Assembly (NCBI GenBank): GCA_016790815.1
Contig: JAEUOG010000076.1
Coordinates: forward strand, 1 to 64,000
Direction of reading: 5' to 3'
Length of the DNA stretch: 64,000 bases
Source: Dechloromonas sp.
GTDB lineage: Bacteria > Pseudomonadota > Gammaproteobacteria > Burkholderiales > Rhodocyclaceae
Part shown: one piece after another, positions 29,885 through 36,918 of the stretch
How positions within the stretch are numbered: the first letter of the stretch is position 1
Layout: every line of letters starts with the position of its first letter
The notes under the pieces: generated by a model
Told to the model about the DNA's origin: nothing
Database searches by the model: none
The model's input: only the letters and a program-made list of their open reading frames with translations
Translations under genes and position numbers: made by a program

Positions 29885-30385
29885 TTATAGATTGAAGAGT
29901 AACAGCAAGTCGTTAATTGTTAGTTCTTGGTCTCGAATGGCCTGCAATGCAGCCAAATTGAAGTTGGCTATGTAGCTTTCAGGTTTCCCCGGAGCATTTC
30001 CAACGAAGGGGGCAAATTGATCCTTGAGTTGGTGGGGGTCACCCGGGACTTTGTCAATGCACCTCAGTAGCATCGCTTCGAGGCATGGAGTTGCAAGCAG
30101 AACCTGAATCTTCGCCTGCTTTGCCTTTTGGGCCGCCTTGCTTGACCAGTCTGTATCGGTGTCGAACAGGGCTGCTACATGATCGTAGCCAAAATTTCTG
30201 GACAGCTTTTCTGCGTGGTCAATTACGTTTAGGGCGCCCTTGCCGCGGGCATTCTTGATAGTTATCTTGACTCCGTTCCCGCATGCTCCAGGAAGGCGTT
30301 TTACGTGATTGAGGAATGCCTCGTCGTGATAGCCCTCCCCGACGATGAGCAGAGTTTTTTGAACATTCCATTTTTTGTTGACCAT
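29885..30385 (-). CDS. RloB/AbiLii-like TOPRIM-type nuclease candidate
   Basis: A 166-residue protein starting MVNKKWNVQKTLLIVGEGYH; GGAG lies 7 bp before this ATG, while a TTG at 30406 is an alternative. Glu17 in IVGEGYHDEAF and the acidic run D75, D77, D79 in LFDTDTDW give the TOPRIM-like Glu then DxD pattern seen in RloB-type proteins. Such proteins pair with an AAA ATPase in AbiL and other anti-phage modules. Here the ATPase gene is directly upstream, ending 17 bp before this start. Anti-phage function is inferred from family and pairing only. Confidence 0.75.
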   Translation of the reverse strand: MVNKKWNVQKTLLIVGEGYHDEAFLNHVKRLPGACGNGVKITIKNARGKGALNVIDHAEKLSRNFGYDHVAALFDTDTDWSSKAAQKAKQAKIQVLLATPCLEAMLLRCIDKVPGDPHQLKDQFAPFVGNAPGKPESYIANFNLAALQAIRDQELTINDLLLLFNL

Positions 30386-30402
30386 TCCGCTCCGTTCCTC
30401 TC

Positions 30403-31584
30403 TCAAAAATTCGGAACGGCACCGTAGGCGCCAGCCATGTATTTGGCGTAGTAGTTATCGTCGTTTCGAATGCCTTGCACCTCATCAAGGCGGCATGCAG
30501 CGCTGTCACAATCCTGACTCTTTTCCACCAACGTCACTTGGGATTTGTTTATTAGATTCAATACTTCGATGGCATGGCACGTAAAAATCAACTGAGCGTT
30601 AAGAGGATTCGTCGCGGGGTTGCCAAACAAATCGAGGATGGGCTCAAGCATGTGAGGGTGAAGGTCATTCTCGAATTCGTCGATAACTGCAAGACCGCCG
30701 ACTTCAAGTGTTTGAAGGAGGTTTGACAGAAGAACGAAAGCGCCTTGAGTACCACTTGATTCAACAGCAAAAGGTAGAAGAGCCTCGCTCTTCGCGCTCT
30801 TGTGCCGGCCAAATGGATACCAGACAGTTTTGGATGGCTCTTCTGGGGTTGCTGCTGGAATCTCCCGAATTTCAACGTCGCTCAGACCCAGATCCCATGA
30901 TGCAAGCAAAGTGGCCATCTTGGCAGCGTGCTCAGGCCGGGAGGAAAAATACTTTGCAGCTGAAACAAGGGCTGTATCGTCAAGCGAGCGTCTGCCCATG
31001 AAGTGGACGTTGCTGACTACGTAATCAGTAGCCATTCGAGAAGCTAAAGGCACGCCGTACTGGGCCGCGGTTGAGATTAGTGACGCGTTTTCCCGTACTT
31101 TTCGGGCTTCACGCGGAGGCATACCGAAATCCTGCTGCTTAACCTTGTAGGTTCGAGAATCCTCATCCCACTCGCGAACAAATACGTAGTTGAATCGCTC
31201 TCGGCGCTGATAGAGGGCTTCATACAGCACCCGTTTCTGAGTGCACCGCAACTCATAGCGCCACAGCTTGCCATCAAAGTCCAATACAACCTCGAATTCA
31301 CTTGGTTGGTCAGGCATGGCAAAGTGAGGAGCAAGAGGGATGAGTGCATCTGGTTGGCTTTGGAAAGAGCTAGCGATAAACCAGTTCAAGAAAGGCAAGG
31401 GCTTCAGCAATGCGGTTTTGCCACTGCCATTCGGGCCGATGATGGCCATCAGCTTGGAGAGACGTTCACTTGTAGCTGCAACCGCAGTCCAGTCAGTCAT
31501 GGCCGTTTTTTGACTCAAATGAAGGTCTACGGTGGTCTTCTCGCGGAACGACTGGAAGTTGGAAAAGGAATAGCTGTGCAACAT
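30403..31584 (-). CDS. AAA-family ATPase (RloA/AbiLi-like, AAA15/ABC-type)
   Basis: A 393-residue ATPase starting MLHSYSFSNFQSFREKT, the usual SMC/ABC-like N-terminus. Walker A is GPNGSGKT at 50-57, the signature-like ESSGTQGAFVLL comes late, and Walker B is LAVIDEFENDLHP with H-loop IFTCHA. This is the layout of ATPases in AbiL, PARIS and OLD-type defence pairs. It is followed by an RloB-like gene. Base composition is less GC-rich than the neighbours, and the pair lies between ~110-bp direct repeats, indicating acquisition by transfer. Confidence 0.82.
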   Translation of the reverse strand: MLHSYSFSNFQSFREKTTVDLHLSQKTAMTDWTAVAATSERLSKLMAIIGPNGSGKTALLKPLPFLNWFIASSFQSQPDALIPLAPHFAMPDQPSEFEVVLDFDGKLWRYELRCTQKRVLYEALYQRRERFNYVFVREWDEDSRTYKVKQQDFGMPPREARKVRENASLISTAAQYGVPLASRMATDYVVSNVHFMGRRSLDDTALVSAAKYFSSRPEHAAKMATLLASWDLGLSDVEIREIPAATPEEPSKTVWYPFGRHKSAKSEALLPFAVESSGTQGAFVLLSNLLQTLEVGGLAVIDEFENDLHPHMLEPILDLFGNPATNPLNAQLIFTCHAIEVLNLINKSQVTLVEKSQDCDSAACRLDEVQGIRNDDNYYAKYMAGAYGAVPNF

Positions 31585-31597
31585 GGTCGACTCGCTG

Positions 31598-31650
31598 TTA
31601 AGTCAATAAACAAACGAATAATTGTTCATTATCGATTTTAAGTCAATAAA
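31598..31650. promoter_or_regulatory. Repeated TTAAGTCAATAAA elements upstream of the AAA/RloB pair
   Basis: Two exact copies of TTAAGTCAATAAA (31598-31610 and 31638-31650) are spaced 40 bp start to start, about four helical turns. Between them is an imperfect palindrome, CGAATAATTGTTCATTATCG. The block is AT-rich and ends 14 bp upstream of the ATPase start codon, so it is likely promoter and operator. The regulator is unknown. Confidence 0.55.
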
Positions 31651-31829
31651 TTTAGTCTGTTGCTTCGAAAGGTGTTGCTTTGCCTGTCCTCGTCTATGGG
31701 CCGGAAATAGCCTGTATGCCGCCCAACCGAGGTAGGTTCATGGCTCCATCTTCTCAGAGGTTGGAGCCTCCAACAAACTCGGGGCGATTCAGATCGAGTT
31801 ATCGTGATTCTGAGGGGGAACTGGATTGC

Positions 31830-31864
31830 CACGGTCAACCGGAAAAAACACCCAAAATTGAAAT
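31830..31864 (+). repeat. Dispersed 34-bp motif, copy 11
   Basis: CACGGTCAACCGGAAAAAAC, then ACCCAAAATTGAAAT. It starts the right direct repeat of the AAA/RloB insertion. Confidence 0.9.
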
Positions 31865-31866
31865 GC

Positions 31867-31899
31867 AAAAACCCCGGCCAGACAGCGCCGGGGTTTTTG
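31867..31899. terminator. Terminator after the 31918-32307 gene (right duplicate)
   Basis: AAAACCCCGGC (31867-31877), an 8-base loop and GCCGGGGTTTTT. It serves the leftward four-gene operon that ends at 31918, with 18 bp between. Confidence 0.88.
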
Positions 31900-31917
31900 T
31901 TTGTGGCGGGTAATGAC

Positions 31918-32307
31918 TCAGGCGTCGCGCAGGGCCAGGGTCCAGGCTTCCATGGCTTGGTTGGCTGGTTGCATCGGGGCTTCCATGAAGCTGATGACAA
32001 ATTTGTCGCCCATGTCGGCGATGCCGATGGAGCGGGGGCGGACGGCGAGCATTTGCGGGGTCGGGATGGCGAAGCCGAAGCAGAAGATGATGTCGACTGC
32101 GGCGGTCATGCCTTCGACGATGGGGCCGCCGATCTTGGTGGTGTGGGCGTAGTGGTCTAAAACGCCGATGAACTGAACCTTCGGGTTTTCGGCGATCTTG
32201 CCTTTGTAGTAGGCGACTAGGGCGTCTACGGTCATGTGGCTGGTTTCCGTCTTGGCGATTTCGGCGACGAAGATGGGGTATTTTTCCTGGAGCAGGGTTT
32301 GTTTCAC
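31918..32307 (-). CDS. Conserved small protein (possibly DUF6858), function unknown
   Basis: A 129-residue soluble protein starting MKQTLLQEKYPIFVAEIAK. Conserved-looking stretches are GVLDHYAHTTKIGGPI, IIFCFGFAIPTPQMLAVRPRSIGI and FVISFMEAPMQPANQAMEAW. From memory these match a small family (DUF6858) found in sulfur- and nitrogen-respiring bacteria; I cannot confirm the number. It is the last gene of a leftward operon behind the DsrE-like, DUF2141 and Rieske genes, 14 bp from its neighbour. The end of this gene is duplicated at 29510-29535. Confidence 0.6.
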   Translation of the reverse strand: MKQTLLQEKYPIFVAEIAKTETSHMTVDALVAYYKGKIAENPKVQFIGVLDHYAHTTKIGGPIVEGMTAAVDIIFCFGFAIPTPQMLAVRPRSIGIADMGDKFVISFMEAPMQPANQAMEAWTLALRDA

Positions 32308-32321
32308 AATATGTTTCTCTA

Positions 32322-32738
32322 TCAGAAGGCGATGACTTTGCGTTGGGTTTCCAGCATGCTCTTGCCCATGGCGTCGGGCTTGGCGGCGACGATGCCGTCT
32401 TTCAACTGGTCTGGCGTGTGGCCGGTGTTCGGAAGGTAGAGGGCGCAGACCGTAGCGGTAGCCCCTTTCTTGATGGCGCCATCAAGCAATTGTGCCGGGG
32501 TCACGTCCTGCGGTTTCAGTTTGTTGCCAGCGGCATTTTTCAGGGCCAGATCGCCGGCTTTGTCACACAGCAGGATCTGCACCTGGCCACCTTGGGCCTG
32601 CATCTGGTTGGCGAGAACGAGGGCGATGCCCTGTGTCATTGGGCTTTCCGAGTTGAGAATGATGGTTACCGGCTGGTTGTCGGCGTATGCGGTGCCCAGG
32701 CTGGCGAGCAGGCTCAGGGCGATGATGGTTTTTTTCAT
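32322..32738 (-). CDS. Periplasmic DsrE-like protein
   Basis: A 138-residue protein with signal peptide MKKTIIALSLLASLGTAYA. The mature part has the DsrE/DsrF-like pattern: PVTIILNSESPMTQGIALVLANQM, QILLCDKAGDLAL (Cys in the strand-end position) and ATVCALYLPNTG (second Cys in the place of the sulfur-carrying cysteine). DsrE-type proteins pass sulfur or act as its carriers in the cytoplasm; an exported one is less usual. The role is inferred. It sits between DUF2141 and the small unknown gene in one operon. Confidence 0.7.
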   Translation of the reverse strand: MKKTIIALSLLASLGTAYADNQPVTIILNSESPMTQGIALVLANQMQAQGGQVQILLCDKAGDLALKNAAGNKLKPQDVTPAQLLDGAIKKGATATVCALYLPNTGHTPDQLKDGIVAAKPDAMGKSMLETQRKVIAF

Positions 32739-32785
32739 GCTTGATGTTCTCCGTAACTTTTTGCGTGGAATTTGGATCAGGGAAA

Positions 32786-33220
32786 TCAGTAGGCGAGCTT
32801 GATGTTGATGGCGGTTTCCGGCCCGGCCAGGTCGAAGGCGCTGTCGGCGAATTTGGGTGGCCCCATGACTTTCGGGTTGTTGGAGAGGCCGTAGCCTTCG
32901 GTCGGGAACATGCCGAAACGCAGGTTGAGTTTCTGGTCGGCGTTTTCGTCGTGGTAGGCCATGACGGCGTAGCGGCCGGGGGGCAAGCCGGTGAAGATGA
33001 GTTTGGCGTCGCCCTTGGCGGCGGGCAGCGAAACGACTTGAACGGCCTTGTCTTCCTTGCGGAAGGTTTCCGGCTCGCGGTAGAGCGAGGCGCGCAGATT
33101 GCCGGCCGCATCGCTGACGCCGAGCAGATTGACGACCAGTCGGCTGTCGTCGGCCAGGGCGTGGCCGGCGGCGAACAGGCAGGCGATGAGCAGGCCGTGG
33201 CTGGCCGGGGTGATTTTCAT
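32786..33220 (-). CDS. DUF2141 exported protein
   Basis: A 144-residue protein with an N-terminal signal peptide (LLIACLFAAGHALA) and the DUF2141 pattern: GNLRASLYREPETF, FTGLPPGRYAVMAYHDENADQKLN and EGYGLSNNP. Function unknown; the domain is a small periplasmic beta-sandwich. The start codon is 1 bp from the Rieske stop, so the two are translationally coupled. Confidence 0.85.
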   Translation of the reverse strand: MKITPASHGLLIACLFAAGHALADDSRLVVNLLGVSDAAGNLRASLYREPETFRKEDKAVQVVSLPAAKGDAKLIFTGLPPGRYAVMAYHDENADQKLNLRFGMFPTEGYGLSNNPKVMGPPKFADSAFDLAGPETAINIKLAY

Positions 33221-33221
33221 G

Positions 33222-33842
33222 TCAGGTTTTCTCGCTTTCGTCGCTGCCGATAATCAGACGAGTATCGCTCAGGTATTGGTGCGGCGGGATTTCGAGGTTG
33301 GTCGGGGCCGGTTTGTTTTTGAAAACGCGGCCGGCGAAGTCGAATGTCGATCCGTGGCAGGGACACAGGAAGCCGCCCGGCCAGTCGGCGCCGAGGGCCG
33401 CGTCGCCCGGCGTGAATGCCGGCGAGGGTGAGCAGCCGAGGTGGGTGCAGATGCCAACGGCGACCAGCATTTCCGGTTTGCGCGAGCGGGTATCGTTGGT
33501 TGCGTAGCTTGGCTGCTGCAGGCGTTCGGAGGCCGGATCGACGAGCATGGGCTCGGCCTTTTTGAGTGCCGCCATCATCTCCGGCGTGCGGTTCAGAATC
33601 CATACCGGCTTGCCGCGCCATTCGACGATCATCATGTCGCCCGGCGCCAGCTTGCCGATATCGACCTCGACCGGAGCACCGGCTGCCTTGGCGCGCTCCG
33701 ACGGCAAAAGGCTGGAAACGAAGGGGGTGAGGGCGGTGAGTGCCAGCGCGCCGCCGACCCCGGCGGTGGCCATCATCCACTGGCGGCGGGGCGGGTTGTT
33801 GCAGATGGTGAATGAATCACCGTGGCAAAGGCATTCGGACAT
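33222..33842 (-). CDS. Rieske 2Fe-2S protein (ubiquinol-cytochrome c reductase type), stand-alone
   Basis: A 206-residue membrane-anchored Rieske protein. A Tat-like start (NPPRRQWMMATAGVGGALALTALTPFV) precedes the cluster-binding motifs CTHLGC and CPCHGS, which supply two Cys and two His plus the disulphide cysteines. VEWRGKPVWILNRTPEM is the petA-type lead-in. Unlike normal petABC, no cytochrome b or c1 follows; its partners here are DUF2141, a DsrE-like protein and a small unknown. The N-terminus also holds four extra Cys/His residues (CLCHGDSFTIC). It may serve an alternative quinol pathway. Confidence 0.88.
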   Translation of the reverse strand: MSECLCHGDSFTICNNPPRRQWMMATAGVGGALALTALTPFVSSLLPSERAKAAGAPVEVDIGKLAPGDMMIVEWRGKPVWILNRTPEMMAALKKAEPMLVDPASERLQQPSYATNDTRSRKPEMLVAVGICTHLGCSPSPAFTPGDAALGADWPGGFLCPCHGSTFDFAGRVFKNKPAPTNLEIPPHQYLSDTRLIIGSDESEKT

Positions 33843-34021
33843 TGCGTTCTCCTGGAGGGGCTGGGCATTTTGGTTTGAACATTAGGAAGTGCTAATCAAG
33901 AGTCGTGCCAGCCCGAGAGCAGCCAGTTTGCTCGCTCAATCAGGGTTCTGTCGTGCTGTGCTGCGTTACCGAACGACAGTTGTGTCATTTTTGGCAACAA
34001 TAATTGGCAATTGGTGAGTCC

Positions 34022-34056
34022 CACGGTCAACCGGAAAAATTGGCCAAATTCAAAAT
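34022..34056 (+). repeat. Dispersed 34-bp motif, copy 12
   Basis: CACGGTCAACCGGAAAAATT, then GGCCAAATTCAAAAT, between the Rieske and cytochrome b operons. Confidence 0.9.
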
Positions 34057-34108
34057 GGTGGCTTTGAGATGCCGCAGGGTGCCTGCCTGGACAATATATC
34101 CGGCAATA

Positions 34109-34137
34109 AAATGGGTGGGGTTGCCCCCACCCAAAAT
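34109..34137 (-). terminator. Terminator of the octaheme cytochrome/cytochrome b operon
   Basis: GGGTGGGG (34113-34120), TTG and CCCCCACCC (34124-34132) form a hairpin. On the minus strand it is followed by TTTTATT, suiting the leftward operon that ends at 34158. The rest of the 33843-34157 gap holds a motif copy and no gene. Confidence 0.8.
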
Positions 34138-34157
34138 CACGCAGAGCAGGCGGTGCT

Positions 34158-34766
34158 TCAGTGATGCTGGTCCACTTCCTCCCAGCCGGTGATCATCGCC
34201 TTGATGTGGGCGAAGACGGTGTGGCCGGTGGTCGTCAGATAGACGTGGATGAAGAAGAAGGCGGTGATCATGTAGGCGCCGAGGGTGTGCAGAACGGCTA
34301 CTGTTTCCAGCGATAGCGTTTGATCAATGCCCAGCCGCGCCCAGTCGCCGTAGAACAGGTAGAAGATCCCGGAGCCCCAGATCAGTGGTGAGATGAAGGC
34401 GAGCAGGGCGAGGTAGGCCAGGCGCTGCAGCGGGTTGTGCTTCTGGACCACTGTCTTGTGGAACGGATGCGGTGCGTTGGTGAAGATGCCGACCGTGTAG
34501 TACTTGATCATCGCGCCGACATTCTTCAGTGAAGGCAGGTACTGCCGCCATTCGCCGGTGGTGAATTGCCAGAAGATGGTGAAGGCCCACAGGGTGAGCA
34601 ACGTCCAGGCGGCGAGGCTGTGCAGTTGCACCGCTTTCTGGAAGCCGATCAGGGCGTAGCTGCCATGCACCTCAAAGCCGGTGATCATCATGACGATGAT
34701 CAGTAGCGCCTGCGACCAGTGCCAGAACCGCTCGTAGCGTTTGTAGATGTAGATGCGTTCGCTCAT
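34158..34766 (-). CDS. Di-haem cytochrome b subunit (formate dehydrogenase gamma/thiosulfate reductase type)
   Basis: A 202-residue membrane protein starting MSERIYIYKRYERFWHWSQALLI with four helices. Helix-borne histidines in FWHWSQ, LHSLAAW, VLHTLGAY and FFFIHVYL fit the two b-haems of the Ni/Fe-hydrogenase/formate dehydrogenase cytochrome b family. It would pass electrons between the quinone pool and the partner multihaem cytochrome. Its ATG overlaps the octaheme gene's stop by 4 bp (ATGA). The frame extends upstream to 35096 only as a shadow of the octaheme gene. Confidence 0.9.
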   Translation of the reverse strand: MSERIYIYKRYERFWHWSQALLIIVMMITGFEVHGSYALIGFQKAVQLHSLAAWTLLTLWAFTIFWQFTTGEWRQYLPSLKNVGAMIKYYTVGIFTNAPHPFHKTVVQKHNPLQRLAYLALLAFISPLIWGSGIFYLFYGDWARLGIDQTLSLETVAVLHTLGAYMITAFFFIHVYLTTTGHTVFAHIKAMITGWEEVDQHH

Positions 34767-36388
34767 TTTGCATTCTCCTTGCGACGGCTCAGGATGCGGA
34801 CGATGCCGTGGAGCAGCCCGCCGCTGATGGCGCCGACGATGGCCAGTCCGCCAAAGATATCGACCAGCTTGTTGCTGTCGCGGCCCGGCAGGTAGATGTC
34901 GGGAATCGCGCTCAGGCGGCCATCCGTGGCGCGGGTATGGCATTCCTGGCAGGGCACGGCCTTCTCTTTCGGGGCAACCATGTGGGTGATGAACCAGTTC
35001 ATCTGCGTTTCGATGAAACCGAATTTGCCGCTGTAAGGCAGGCCGGCATAGTCCATCCCAGCCTTGATCGACTTGGCGTAGTCGTAGTTCTTCCACAGCG
35101 CGGTATCGTCGTCGCCGAACACGTGGTTGACTACCAGCGTCTTGTTCTCGGTGTCGTACGGCTGCTTGCCGCGCATGACCTTGAACGGCCAGATGCGCGC
35201 GTTCGGGTCATTGGCCGAGCCTTCGACACGATTGAGTTCGAGAATCTTGCTGTCGTCGATCTTGTCGGTGATCGTCACCTGATGCACGACGCCGTTGTAC
35301 CACTTGTACTCGGGCCGGACGTTCTCGCCATATTTGAAGTCACCCTTGGCCGCCGAGTATTTCAGGTGGCCATGATCATCCTTGATGAACAGCGGCTTGC
35401 CATCCGGGCCCATCTTGCCGGCGGTCGACCAGTCCCACAGCATCTTGGTGGCAACGCCGCCCCGGGCGAATTCGGGGATGTGGCAGGTCTGGCAGGCCAC
35501 CTTGCTGGTGTGGTTGTTGATCTTCGCTTCCTTGTGCGGCGTGAAGCCATGGCAGGACTCGCAGGTGGCGCGGTTGTGATCGTCCTTGGGCAGGTCGAAA
35601 CCGTGCTTGTCCTTCGATGTTGCCGCATAACGGCTACCGGACGGCTGGTGGGCGTTGAAGGTATGGCAATCCGAGCAGACCAGATTGGCGCCATCCTTGG
35701 CCATGTGCACATCGAGTTCGCGCGACGGGTTCTTCAGCGACGAGTCGAGGTCGCCGTGCTTGACCGCATCGCCACCGCCACCGTTGAAATGGCAGGCCCC
35801 GCAATTGGCGCGGCCGGGCTGGCCCACATGCTGGGCGATCTTCGTCAGGTCGGGAGCCTTGAATTGCTTCTTGCCGGGCGGGCCTTCCATTGGCTCGAAC
35901 TCGCGATCCGCATAAAGCGGGTGGCCGGCATCGGTGCCGAACTTCTTGTAGGTGCCCGTCGTGTCATGGCAGGCCAGACAGTCGACGTTCTCCTGATTGG
36001 TGAAGTCGTAGTTCTTGTCCGTCCAGCCGTAGCCGGCGTGGCAACTGGTACAGCGCGCTTCGTTGGAAAGCGGCGAACCGCAGAAGTTGTTGGCGGCAAA
36101 TTTCTTGCCGAGTTTCTTGCCGGTGGTCGGGCTGGCCGCCTCCCAAGTCCAATGGATACTCTTCATCACCTGATGGCCGGCCGTGTTGTGGCAGGACAGA
36201 CAAGCCTTGGTCACCTCGGGGCCGGTCTTGAACGGGCCTTTCAGGGCTTCGAGCTTGCTGTGGTCGGTTGTCGATGTCGCATTTTCAGGCCTGCCGGCGG
36301 CCGGCGGTGACGCCGGTCCTTCAGCCGCCTGTGCCAGCAGGGCTGCACCGAGCAGGGTAGCCCCGATAAGCCTACGTAAGCTAATCAT
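34763..36388 (-). CDS. Octaheme c-type cytochrome, tetrathionate reductase (OTR) family
   Basis: A 541-residue exported cytochrome with signal peptide MISLRRLIGATLLGAALLAQA, eight CxxCH haem sites (CLSCH, CTSCH, CLACH, CGACH, CSDCH, CESCH, CQTCH, CQECH) and a C-terminal membrane helix (VDIFGGLAIVGAISGGLLHGIV). The layout fits Shewanella-type OTR, which reduces tetrathionate and, in vitro, nitrite and hydroxylamine. The C-terminal anchor and coupled cytochrome b suggest a quinone-linked periplasmic reductase (or oxidase run in reverse). The physiological substrate is not known. An FNR-like box lies 114 bp upstream. Confidence 0.9.
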   Translation of the reverse strand: MISLRRLIGATLLGAALLAQAAEGPASPPAAGRPENATSTTDHSKLEALKGPFKTGPEVTKACLSCHNTAGHQVMKSIHWTWEAASPTTGKKLGKKFAANNFCGSPLSNEARCTSCHAGYGWTDKNYDFTNQENVDCLACHDTTGTYKKFGTDAGHPLYADREFEPMEGPPGKKQFKAPDLTKIAQHVGQPGRANCGACHFNGGGGDAVKHGDLDSSLKNPSRELDVHMAKDGANLVCSDCHTFNAHQPSGSRYAATSKDKHGFDLPKDDHNRATCESCHGFTPHKEAKINNHTSKVACQTCHIPEFARGGVATKMLWDWSTAGKMGPDGKPLFIKDDHGHLKYSAAKGDFKYGENVRPEYKWYNGVVHQVTITDKIDDSKILELNRVEGSANDPNARIWPFKVMRGKQPYDTENKTLVVNHVFGDDDTALWKNYDYAKSIKAGMDYAGLPYSGKFGFIETQMNWFITHMVAPKEKAVPCQECHTRATDGRLSAIPDIYLPGRDSNKLVDIFGGLAIVGAISGGLLHGIVRILSRRKENAK

Positions 36389-36501
36389 TGTTTTGTCTCC
36401 TCTCTCGCAGAATGGATGGCTCTCCCCAGAACCGTATGTTTTATCGCTCGCAGGCCCAGCTATTACTTAGGTAAACAATATTAGTAATTAATTAAATTCG
36501 T

Positions 36502-36515
36502 CTGATGCAGATCAA
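36502..36515. promoter_or_regulatory. FNR/Anr-like box CTGATGCAGATCAA
   Basis: One mismatch from TTGAT-N4-ATCAA, in an AT-rich region between the divergent octaheme cytochrome gene (start 114 bp away) and the DUF3460 gene (start 103 bp away). The octaheme operon is the more likely target, which would make it oxygen-regulated. No other features are seen in the 36389-36617 gap. Confidence 0.55.
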
Positions 36516-36617
36516 ATCTTGTGTTATCTCCGACAGAATTGCCTTGCGCTACTCGTTGGCCGGAGCAGGCGTGCTAGAATCGCGCAATTGTCTTGAATAT
36601 CTTGAGGAAGCAGCGAA

Positions 36618-36827
36618 ATGGCTGACGTCAATACGAGCTACGTGTCCGATCACCAAACTTGGATGAACGAGCAACTCGCAAAGAACCCAGATTGGGTTGA
36701 AGATCAAAAAGTTGGTCGCGCCCTGTGGTGGGACAAGAAGCAGGATGTCGATAGCTCGGCGCGTAACGCCGGCTCCAAGGTCCCGCAAAAACCTTACCCC
36801 TACGATGTGAATTTCTACGGCGAATAA
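36618..36827 (+). CDS. DUF3460 family small protein
   Basis: A 69-residue protein. YVSDHQTWMNEQLAKNPDW, then GRALWWDKKQD and VPQKPYPYDVNFYGE, is the DUF3460 pattern found in betaproteobacteria. Function unknown. A GAGGAAG site is 7 bp before the ATG, and a strong terminator follows. Confidence 0.88.
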   Translation: MADVNTSYVSDHQTWMNEQLAKNPDWVEDQKVGRALWWDKKQDVDSSARNAGSKVPQKPYPYDVNFYGE

Positions 36828-36849
36828 TCGCTGCTGAAGTCCTGATGCG

Positions 36850-36878
36850 AAAAAAGCCGGTCACTGACCGGCTTTTTG
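36850..36878. terminator. Bidirectional terminator between DUF3460 and the acetyltransferase gene
   Basis: AAAAAGCCGGTCA (36851-36863), one base and TGACCGGCTTTTT (36865-36877): a perfect stem with A and T tracts, between convergent genes. Confidence 0.9.
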
Positions 36879-36918
36879 TTTGCCTGCGCGCCGGGACAGC
36901 CGGCGCGGGGCTGAGTGC

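Larger units (their letters stand above)
31830..31945 (+). repeat. Direct repeat, right copy (intact junction)
   Basis: This is the partner of 29424-29535. It includes a dispersed-motif copy, the CCCCGGC hairpin and the end of the intact gene at 31918. The pair brackets the AAA/RloB module and the permease fragment. Between 31651 and 31829 I see no gene. Confidence 0.85.
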
